Positions 1-6,153 of a stretch of DNA of 11,283 nucleotides are shown here, in pieces; the first letter of the stretch is position 1; each line of letters opens with the position of its first letter. This DNA comes from Entophlyctis helioformis (Eukaryota > Chytridiomycota > Chytridiomycetes > Chytridiales > Chytriomycetaceae). The translations under genes and the position numbers were made by a program. The notes below the pieces were generated by a model. The model was not told the origin of the DNA. It searched no databases and saw only the letters and a list, made by a program, of their open reading frames with translations. The DNA is taken from contig JAHLKH010000457.1 in assembly GCA_025526915.1 (NCBI GenBank), positions 1 to 11,283 of the forward strand. Reading direction: 5' to 3'.

Positions 1-1823
1 CAGAAGCATCCGACGCGGTCGTGGCAGAAGCATCCGACGTGTTTCGTGGTCGAAGCATCCGGTGCATGGCGATCGGTGGTCGTGGCTTCCGGACGTGTTC
101 GTGGTCGAGGCATCCGACGTGTTCGTGGTCGAAGCATCAGACGTGTTTGTGGTCGAAGCATCCGACGAGTTCATGGCAGAAGCATCCGACGCGGTCGTGG
201 CAGAAGCATCCGACGTGTTTGTGGTCGAAGCATCCGGTGCATCGGTGGTCGAGGCATCCGACGAGTTCGTGGCAGAAGCATCCGACGTGTTTGTGGTCGA
301 AGCATCTGGCGCGGTCGTGGCCGAGGCATCCGACGCGGTCGTGGCAGAAGCATCCGACGTGTTCGTGGTCGAAGCATCCGGTGCATCGGTGGTCGTGGCA
401 TCCGACGAGTTCGTGGCAGAAGCATCAGACGTGTTTGTGGCAGAAGCATCTGGCGCGGTCGTGGCAGAAGCATCCGACGCGGTCGTGGCAGAAGCATCCG
501 ACGTGTTTGTGGTCGAAGCATCCGGTGCATCGGTGGTCGTGGCTTCCGACGTGTTCGTGGTCGAGGCATCCGACGTGTTCGTGGTCGAAGCATCAGACGT
601 GTTTGTGGTCGAAGCATCCGACGAGTTCATGGCAGAAGCATCCGACGCGGTCGTGGCAGAAGCATCCGGTGCATCGGTGGTCGTGGCTTCCGACGCGGTC
701 GTGGCAGAGGCATCCGACGTGTTCGTGGTCGAAGCATCAGACGTGTTTGTGGCAGAGGCATCTGGCGCGGTCGTGGCCGAGGCATCCGACGAGTTCGTGG
801 CAGAAGCATCCAGTGCATCGGTGGTTGTGGCATCCGACGTGTTCGTGGCAGAAGCATCCGGTGCATCGGTGGTCGAGGCATCCGACGCGGTCGTGGCAGA
901 AGCATTTGGCGCGGTTGTGGTCGAGGCATCCGGTGCATCGGTGGTCGTGGCATCCGACGAGTTCGTGGCAGAAGCATCTGGCGCGGTTGTGGTCGAAGCA
1001 TCCGGTGCATCGGTGGTCGAGGCATCCGACGAGTTCGTGGCAGAAGCATCCGACGTGTTCGTGGCAGAAGCATCCGGTGCATCGGTGGTCGAGGCATCCG
1101 ACGCGGTCGTGGCAGAAGCATCTGGCGCGGTTGTGGTCGAAGCATCCGGTGCATCGGTGGTCGTGGCATCCGACGCGGTCGTGGTCGTGGCATCTGGCGC
1201 GGTTGTGGTCGAAGCATCCGGTGCATCGGTGGTCGAGGCATCCGACGTGTTTGAGGCAGAAGCATCTGGCGCGGTTGTGGTCGAAGCATCCGGTGCATCG
1301 GTGGTCGTGGCATCCGACGCGGTCGTGGTCGTGGCATCTGGCGCGGTTGTGGTCGAAGCATCCGGTGCATCGGTGGTCGAGGCATCCGACGCGGTCGTGG
1401 CAGAAGCATTTGGCGCGGTTGTGGTCGAGGCATCCGGTGCATCGGTGGTCGTGGCATCCGACGAGTTCGTGGCAGAAGCATCCGACGTGTTCGTGGCAGA
1501 AGCATCCGGTGCATCGGTGGTCGAGGCATCCGACGCGGTCGTGGCAGAAGCATCTGGCGCGGTTGTGGTCGAAGCATCCGGTGCATCGGTGGTCGTGGCA
1601 TCCGACGCGGTCGTGGTCGTGGCATCTGGCGCGGTTGTGGTCGAAGCATCCGGTGCATCGGTGGTCGAGGCATCCGACGTGTTTGAGGCAGAAGCATCTG
1701 GCGCGGTTGTGGTCGAAGCATCCGGTGCATCGGTGGTCGTGGCATCCGACGCGGTCGTGGCAGAAGCATCTGGCGCGGTTGTGGTCGAGGCATCAGACGC
1801 GGTCGTTGCTGGCAAGGTCGTGG
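1..1823 (-). repeat. 24-nt (8-codon) tandem repeat array encoding the stalk of the LRR protein
   Basis: About 72 consecutive 24-nt units run from about 1823 down to 96, with disturbed units to position 1. Read on the minus strand in the LRR gene's frame they give eight-residue units such as DASATTAS, DASTTTAP, DASTTDAP and DASATNTS. Five or so unit classes recur. From about 900 to 1790 they fall into a three-unit, 72-nt super-period. The array length is a multiple of three and the unit has almost no stop in any frame, so long open frames appear on both strands; only the one spliced to the LRR exons is supported. Low-complexity Thr/Ser content fits an extended glycosylated stalk. Confidence 0.93.
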
Positions 1824-3462
1824 TCTTGACAGCTGGTGCATCGGTGGTAGCTTTGGTCGTCGTCGTCGTCGTCGTCGTAGCAGCCTTCGTCGTTGAAGAG
1901 GAAGCAACAGTCGTCGTGGGAGCCTTCGTAGTGGTCGTCGTCGTGGTCGTGGGAGCCTTCGTAGTGGTCGTAGTCCTTGGCACAGGGCCTTTAAAAGCAG
2001 CCATAAACACACGTCAGTCGCCGCTCAGATCCACAACGCATGCCAACATCCAGCATTGCGACTCACACTTGGTCTCGATGCCACAGCTGTTGCCCTTGTG
2101 TCCAGCAGGGATGCAAACGCTCGTGCCATCACTTTTGCAGTCTCTCATAAACAGTGGGAGATCCGGAAGTGGGCCGGTCAGAAGTCGGTTGTTGTCAAAA
2201 TAACTGTTGGATTGGAAAGAGGCCAGAATATGTCAGCCAATCGCACAAAGAAGGGAAATGATCGATTGACATGGACTTGCAAGTATTGAAGACTCTTGAG
2301 GTTGCTGATGCCTGGTGGAATCGTGCCGTTGAGGTTGTTGCCACGTAAGAGGCTGTCCATCGCAGCAGTGTCAGCAACGCATGCCATTGCACAAGTTCAA
2401 GCACAACCTGCCAAGTCTGTGGCTTACAGAATTTCAAGATTGGTCAGCTTCTCAAAACTGCGAGGGATCTCGCCACCAAAGCCACTGGACGAGAGACGCC
2501 TGCAGTAGAGTATCATCGCAAGACGAAGATACGTGCATGTCACGAACGGAAGTCGAGAGATGCGCGAGGGACAGGTGGCGGTGTGCATGCGTCAATATGT
2601 GATCGCGGTCATCGGAAGCAGACATAACGCCAGTATGCATTGCGACTTACAGATCGGTGAGACTCGCCAGGTTGCCAATGGACGATGGGATCGGCTTGCC
2701 ACCAAACTTGTTGTCACGAAGATAGCTTTGAGATATGGGAAGTCGTGAGACAGAGGACCATGCCAGCACGATCGCAAAGCAAGTGTAATGGGAAACCAGC
2801 AAATCACATACAGCGACTTGAGTGCAGTCAGATTGGCAAAGGCGTTGTCGGAGATCGACGTGTAGTCATTGTCCGAAAGATTGCTGTCCAAAGTGGTTCA
2901 TGGCAGGAGCATGGCTTGAATGGTCAGCAAGGATGATGCCAAGTGCGTCTTTGTAGTTCGTGGAACTTACATTTCCATCAGACCAGTCAGGGAAGCGAGC
3001 GCTGCGGGGAATGCGTTGTCGGCTGTCTTGCCACCACCATTATCCAACGAGCTGTGGTTGTGAAGGAGCACGGTTGGCGCGGGCGATGGCGTCGTCAAGC
3101 CATGGTGCACAAGGGGACAAGATGAAGACAATGGCGGCAAGAGCGATGCAGATGTAGAACGCAGAGTAGAGAGCAGAGCATGAAATGGCGTGATGTCAGT
3201 TGGCTTGATGAGGCATACGGCATGGTGGAACGGCGACGTACAGCTTAGCGACACGGCCGTTCTCGCAAGTCGCAGGAGAGCTTGATAGTATACCACAGCA
3301 GCTCCGGTTGACACGGAAAGTGTTTGGCCAGATGCTCTGCAGAACAGCGCAGTCTCGTGCGAGGGACATGATGCCAAGGAATCCTTTGGATCGCTTGGGG
3401 TGGATGGAGATGGAAAACGAGCGGGGAACAGCACGCCATTTGAAGGGAACCCTCCTTCGCAT
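1..3462 (-). CDS. Secreted-type leucine-rich-repeat protein with Thr/Ser-rich repeat stalk (multi-exon, C-terminus off the left edge)
   Basis: Exons read on the minus strand: about 3462-3242, 3051-2971, 2883-2812, 2725-2651, 2499-2428, 2352-2281, 2203-2067, 1988-1. The first carries an LRR N-cap (DCAVLQSIWPN, then SCCG, then TCENGRVAKL). Five exons of 72-81 nt each carry one plant-type 24-residue LRR, for example LLRGNNLNGTIPPGISNLK. Exon 7 ends the solenoid with a cysteine cap (RDCKSDGTSVCIPAGHKG, then SCGIETKC). Exon 8 starts PVPRTTTTTKAPT and becomes a repetitive Thr/Ser/Ala/Asp stalk of over 600 residues. Introns after exons 1-6 are phase 2 at the same LRR position; the last is phase 1. 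The architecture suggests an O-glycosylated cell-surface or wall protein, by analogy with LRR-plus-stalk proteins; ligand unknown. The N-terminus is unresolved: ATGs at 3462 and 3369 are in frame, but neither gives a convincing signal peptide, so a further 5' exon is possible. Confidence 0.82.
1851..1980 (-). repeat. Poly-threonine / (ACG)n tract at the start of the stalk
   Basis: On the minus strand this stretch encodes runs of Thr broken by KAPT and SSTTKA blocks. It includes a perfect run of about eight GTC/ACG triplets at 1856-1879. It links the cysteine cap of the LRR domain to the eight-residue repeats and is a likely site of length variation. Confidence 0.85.
2204..2280 (-). other. GC-AG intron 6 of the LRR gene
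   Basis: A GT donor nearby would give an immediate stop (Leu-Gln then TTA TTT TGA). Using donor GCAAGT at 2280-2275 and acceptor AACAG ending at 2204 restores the LRR (LKSLQYF then YFDNNRL). The intron then falls at exactly the same phase-2 position as the introns of the preceding repeats. It is 77 nt long and contains a CTGAC branch-like motif. Confidence 0.75.
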
Positions 3463-3526
3463 CTGTGCTCATTGTCTATGATCCGTATCCACGGACGTTG
3501 GGAATGTATTCATTGTCGGTGTCTGA

Positions 3527-3790
3527 TTAGAGAGAACGCGCCACCATCAATGGCACCAGGTTGTTGGCAACAATCCCACAAAGCACATCCGTTGTGCCAA
3601 TCACCGCAATCCGCTCCTCTGTGCACTCGAGCGCAAAGTGGGCAATCTCCAGCGTGTTTCCAAGATCGTCGCAACACATGATGCAGCATGAACCCCCCGC
3701 CAAACGGGTGGGCTGGGTCGAGCAGGTTGGCCTTGATGGGGCGGCGTTGATCCACCAGCAGCCATGGCACGGATGGATGGCTGAAGAGTG
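3527..3790 (-). pseudogene. Unassigned coding-like remnant, no start codon found
   Basis: The minus strand reads a protein-like stretch: HPSVPWLLVDQRRPIK, then ANLLDPAHPFGGG in one frame, continuing as CDDLGNTLEIAHFALE, then VIGTTDVLCGIVANN in another, to a TAA stop at 3529-3527. The two frames join if the six-G run at 3698-3693 (minus strand) is one base too long. There is no ATG upstream in frame before the tRNA gene, so it may be a 3' exon, a truncated gene copy, or a gene with a missed start. I do not recognise the family. It lies between the tRNA gene and the LRR gene on the same strand. Confidence 0.35.
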
Positions 3791-3892
3791 CCAGAGGGCA
3801 ACCCAAGCAGCGACAGGCAGCGACAGTGGCAAAAGAGAGAGAGACTGGCCAAGGATCGATGCCTGCAAGTCGAGCAAAATGACGAGATTGGC

Positions 3893-3896
3893 AAAA
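3893..3896 (-). terminator. Pol III oligo-T terminator of tRNA-Lys
   Basis: A run of four T on the minus strand begins nine bases after the tRNA 3' end (discriminator at 3905), the usual place and minimum length for RNA polymerase III termination. Confidence 0.7.
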
Positions 3897-3904
3897 GAGA
3901 AGCC

Positions 3905-3977
3905 AGCCCGACGTGGGGGTCGAACCCACAACCTTAAGATTAAGAGTCTTACGCTCTACCGATTGAGCTAGCCGGGC
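3905..3977 (-). tRNA. tRNA-Lys(CTT): tRNA-Lys (anticodon CTT)
   Basis: The minus strand folds into a full cloverleaf: acceptor GCCCGGC with GTCGGGC (one G-U), T8-A9, D stem GCTC/GAGC, anticodon stem TAAGA/TCTTA around the loop CTCTTAA with anticodon CTT, a five-base variable loop, and T stem GTGGG/CCCAC with loop TTCGACC. There is no intron and no encoded CCA, as expected for a nuclear eukaryotic gene. Internal A box (TAGCTCAATCGG) and B box (GGTTCGACCCC) supply the Pol III promoter. It reads Lys codon AAG. Confidence 0.98.
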
Positions 3978-3990
3978 TTGTCCCTTCTTG

Positions 3991-3998
3991 TCACGTGA
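3991..3998. promoter_or_regulatory. TCACGTGA palindrome (E-box/CACGTG)
   Basis: A perfect eight-base palindrome with a CACGTG core lies 14 bp upstream of the tRNA-Lys 5' end and 374 bp upstream of the bZIP start. CACGTG is bound by bHLH factors such as Cbf1 and USF. Which gene, if any, it serves cannot be told from sequence. Confidence 0.35.
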
Positions 3999-4208
3999 TC
4001 TGCCCACCCACACTCCATGCGTGCCACTCGGTGCACAACAGCCACTGCAAAACCACAAAAGCGACCGTGTCCTGCCACTCTTGTGCCATCCACTGGCCTG
4101 CGTTAGATGCTGCCAAGTCGCACAGCACAGCCTTCATCGTCGGCTCCTTCTGCAGTCGCTCAGTGGCACTCCTGAGCTGGCTGGTGGCAGACACTCACAC
4201 TCTGCCAG

Positions 4209-4227
4209 CCAATCAGCGAGCGCCGCG
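4209..4227 (+). promoter_or_regulatory. Near-ERSE (CCAAT-N9-CCGCG)
   Basis: On the plus strand CCAAT at 4209-4213 is followed after nine bases by CCGCG at 4223-4227, one mismatch from the ER stress response element CCAAT-N9-CCACG. It is the mirror partner of the perfect element on the other strand. Confidence 0.45.
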
Positions 4228-4237
4228 TAGCAGCCGC

Positions 4238-4256
4238 CGTGGGCATCGCTGATTGG
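4238..4256 (-). promoter_or_regulatory. Perfect ER stress response element (ERSE, CCAAT-N9-CCACG)
   Basis: Read on the minus strand, CCAAT (4256-4252), nine bases, then CCACG (4242-4238) matches the ERSE consensus exactly. In animals NF-Y binds the CCAAT half and ATF6 or XBP1 the CCACG half. The site lies 116-134 bp upstream of the start codon of the HAC1/XBP1-like gene, a position that would suit autoregulation. The motif match is seen directly; use of this element in the fungus is inference. Confidence 0.65.
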
Positions 4257-4371
4257 CCGCCTGCCCCTCTCTGCGTCCCTCTCTGCGACCAGCACCTTCA
4301 TAAGCAGCGCTGCTGCCCGTGCCTGTCTGGCCATCCTCCCACTGCTCCCACTCCCACTGCTCCCACCAACG

Positions 4372-5432
4372 ATGCTGTCGCCGCTCGCCATCCGCCCTGC
4401 CGCTGCCGCACAGCCCTCACAGCCCACACAGCCCTCGCTGCTGCCGTACCCTACTGGCGTCCACATGCTCTCGCCCGTTGCGTCGCCGCCTGCCACTGCA
4501 CCAGCCAGCCGCAAGCGCAAGGCCTCGCTTGCGTCGTCAGACGGCGGCTCCTCTGCTGGCACCACTGCTGGCTCCACAGCTGGCTCCTCTGGCCCTGCGG
4601 GCAAGGACGACAAGGCCCGCGACCGTGCACAGCGCAACAGAGAGGCGGCGCAGGAGTCGCGGGACCGCAAGAAGCAGCGCATGGCCGAGCTCGAGGACCA
4701 GAACGCAAGCCTGCGCCGCTCCAACGCCGCCCTGGCCACCCGGCTGCAGGCCATCGAGTCCTCCAACCAGGCGCTGCTGGACCGTCTCGAGGCTCTGTCG
4801 TCGCAGCTGTCGCAGGTGGCATCGATGCAGCACTTGCAGCCCTTGCCGATGCAGCACTTGCAGCCCTTGCAGCCCTTGCAGCACCATCAGTTTGCCAGCA
4901 ACGTCGCCGTCACATCGCCGCTTCTGCCGTCCTTCACCTTCAACCACATGGCCCCCGTCAGCAACACCACCACCACCACCGACCACAGCCACCTGCTGCA
5001 GTTGCCGCTGCCCGCCTCGCTGCACTCGCCGCCTGCGTCGGCCTCCGCTCTGTCTGCATACACATCGCCGTCGTCAGCGTCGCCATCGCCACTGCTGCTG
5101 GCCCGCACAACCAGCGCCAGCACCAACGCCGCCGCTGCTCCAGCAGCCGCACAGGCACACCCGTCCACCGGCACCTGCGAATCCGAAGCATTCGCAGATC
5201 CCCAGCAGTGGGTGCCTTCTGGACGGGCGCCGACCTCGCCTCGCTCTTCCAGTTCCAGCCCCCAAGCCCATTCAGCAGCGGGCACGGACTCTCTGCCGGC
5301 AACGGTGCCCTCGCGTCCGGCCTCGCGCTGCAGCACTGCAGTGTCGACGCCGGCGTCTGTGCACCGCTCTCCGCAGAGGCCTTCCTTGCCTCGCTTTCAC
5401 CACTTGGTGATGGCCTTGGACTCGAGCTGTGA
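4372..5432 (+). CDS. HAC1: HAC1/XBP1-type bZIP transcription factor of the unfolded protein response (20-nt Ire1-type intron at 5186-5205)
   Basis: Joining 4372-5185 to 5206-5432 gives 347 codons, a 346-residue protein. The basic region (about 80-103) has N89-R90-E-A-A-Q-E-S-R97, the bZIP N-x7-R signature, in the form RDRKKQRMAELE that resembles XBP1. A perfect zipper follows with L107, L114, L121, I128, L135 and L142. RKRK at 47-50 may be a nuclear signal. Residues about 150-270 are Ser/Pro/Ala/Gln-rich. After the splice a new 75-residue tail begins AVGAFWTGADLASLFQF and ends LGLEL, rich in Phe, Trp, Leu and Asp like an activation domain. Without the splice the frame continues to 5694 (440 residues). 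The start has A at -3 and no ATG lies in the preceding 250 bp. The role, ER-stress gene activation in the nucleus, is inferred from the bZIP type plus the intron structure. HAC1 is the family assignment, not a proven orthology. Confidence 0.86.
5170..5216 (+). promoter_or_regulatory. Twin stem-loop Ire1 splice structure in the bZIP mRNA
   Basis: The 5' hairpin is an 8-bp stem (5175-5182 with 5190-5197) closing the seven-base loop CCGAAGC at 5183-5189. The 3' hairpin is CCC (5200-5202) with GGG (5210-5212) closing the loop CAGCAGT at 5203-5209. Both loops have C1, G3 and G6, the positions conserved in HAC1/XBP1 loops, with cleavage expected after G3. GGCA at 5170-5173 pairs with TGCC at 5213-5216, closing both hairpins into one junction. 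Confidence 0.88.
5186..5205 (+). other. Non-spliceosomal 20-nt intron (Ire1 plus tRNA ligase)
   Basis: Cleavage after G5185 (CCG) and after G5205 (CAG) removes 20 nt. It has no GT-AG ends. Twenty is 2 modulo 3, so its removal moves translation from the 440-residue frame into a frame that ends at 5432. Filamentous fungal hacA/hac1 genes are also known for a 20-nt intron, and human XBP1 for 26 nt, giving the same frame change. Confidence 0.88.
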
Positions 5433-5928
5433 GGGCAGCGAGCGTCGTGCCTGTGCGTCTGCTGCCGCCGCCTGTGTTGCTCCTGCTGCTCGTTGTGCCG
5501 TGTCTGCATGCTCTGCCGATGCCGATGTCTGTGACGCTGACCCCATGCAGGCAAGCCGTTGGTCGTCCCAGTCGCACTCGCAGCCGCCGCGCCTCCACAA
5601 GCACTCGTTTGAGCAGGTCGTCTCGCTCGCACACTCGCAGTGGCAGCGTCGTTGCTACCCCATCTCGTCGCAGATCCTCCAGTCTCTGCCTTGAGCACCT
5701 CCTCCTTTCTATCCTGTACATCTTTACATCCAATACATACCACCCTGTTCGTCCCAGTCCAACCACTTCCGCTCGCCCGTCCAACCTCTTCAGCTCTACC
5801 TTCCCCAGCCAGACTGCCTTGAATGTCACTCGACTCGTTCGAGCCATATCGACACGACCGACGACCCAATCCCACAACCGCAATCAATGCACAGCACGCG
5901 TCCGTCCGCAGCAGCACAGCCAAGCGAG
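5433..5928 (+). other. 3' flank of the bZIP gene / upstream region of U2
   Basis: No separate gene is supported here. The first 262 bases continue the unspliced reading frame of the bZIP gene to the TGA at 5692-5694, with a Cys/Ala-rich and then Ser-rich translation unlike a folded domain. A GT-AG intron-like block (5429-5550) with a good branch motif lies inside. From 5695 the sequence is pyrimidine-rich, with CTGTACATC and CAATACATA that might guide 3' end formation; no AATAAA is present. Confidence 0.5.
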
Positions 5929-5935
5929 TATAAAA
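5929..5935 (+). promoter_or_regulatory. TATA box of the U2 snRNA gene
   Basis: TATAAAA starts 38-39 bp upstream of the U2 5' end, the spacing expected for a TATA-directed start. It suggests an RNA polymerase II snRNA promoter. Confidence 0.8.
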
Positions 5936-5966
5936 CCTGGGCAGTTCCAGCGCCTCTCTTTTCCGG

Positions 5967-6153
5967 CATCCTCTCAGGCCTATTGGCTAAGATCAAGTGT
6001 AGTATCTGTTCTTTTCAGTGTGACAACTGAAACTCGGGATTCGTCCCGTTTGTTGTCAAACTTATTTTTGACTCGGGTCCTTGCGGGTCGTTGCTTGCAG
6101 CGCTCGCTAGGGCACTGGTGTCGCTCCTATCGCACTACCTGGAGCTGACGCCG
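5967..6153 (+). ncRNA. U2: U2 spliceosomal snRNA
   Basis: The 5' third is near-identical to U2 of yeast and animals: GGCC-TATT-GGCTAAGATCAAG, then the branch-site pairing sequence GTAGTA at 5999-6004. Stem IIa is TTCAGT/ACTGAA (6014-6019, 6026-6031), and stem IIb is CGGGA-TTCG-TCCCG (6035-6048). TGACAAC (6021-6027) is complementary to GTTGTCA (6052-6058), the IIa/IIc toggle known in U2. The Sm site TTATTTTTGA is at 6062-6071. Stem-loop IV pairs 6117-6127 with 6141-6152 around a loop resembling the human TATTGCAGTACC loop. Length is about 186 nt (human 188). Ends are accurate to a few bases. Confidence 0.96.

Larger units (their letters stand above)
4208..4257. repeat. 12-bp inverted repeat carrying two opposed CCAAT boxes
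   Basis: GCCAATCAGCGA (4208-4219) is repeated perfectly in inverted orientation at 4246-4257 with a 26-bp spacer. Each arm carries a CCAAT box, the binding site of the HAP/NF-Y complex, pointing inward. Confidence 0.85.

Noticed and set aside
96..1823. CRISPR array or minisatellite without coding role
   Set aside because: There are no spacers, and the unit is a whole number of codons in frame with a spliced LRR gene.
171..2012. Minus-strand Pro/Arg/Met-rich ORFs of 148 and 461 codons
   Set aside because: They are a different minus frame of the same repeat and do not join the LRR exons through a splice site in phase.
21..2203. Long plus-strand ORFs over the repeat (602, 402 and 713 codons)
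   Set aside because: A 24-nt repeat with no stop codons keeps all frames open. Only the minus-strand frame is tied by splice sites to a recognisable domain (LRR).
3052..3241. Hydrophobic reading (CSALYSAFYICIALAAIVFI) inside the first LRR intron as a signal anchor
   Set aside because: It is in a frame that stops just after the acceptor (QLVG then stop) and is preceded by a TGA. The intron model instead joins the N-cap to the first LRR in the phase shared by the other LRR introns.
3510..4058. Minus-strand ORF of 182 codons spanning the tRNA
   Set aside because: It translates straight through the tRNA-Lys gene; only its end may belong to the coding-like remnant.
3991..4194. Minus-strand ORF of 67 codons, possibly divergent from the bZIP promoter
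   Set aside because: Composition is mildly protein-like, but there is no motif; it ends in the CACGTG site and abuts the tRNA gene. Evidence is too weak to call.
4239..5432. Plus-strand ORF of 397 codons as an independent gene
   Set aside because: Only its last 75 codons look meaningful, and these are the spliced tail of the bZIP gene; the rest is a shadow frame.
5429..5550. Conventional GT-AG intron at the end of the bZIP gene
   Set aside because: Donor GTGAGG, a GCTGAC branch motif and ATGCAG acceptor look good, but the donor overlaps the stop codon of the Ire1-spliced frame. It is not needed for the main product, so I keep it only as a possibility for the unspliced form.
4134..5923. Minus-strand ORFs of 65-321 codons opposite the bZIP gene
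   Set aside because: GC-rich shadow frames with no recognisable motif, opposite a well-supported bZIP.
5429..6148. Plus-strand ORF of 239 codons
   Set aside because: It overlaps the U2 snRNA and its TATA box and has a Ser/Arg-rich translation without domains.
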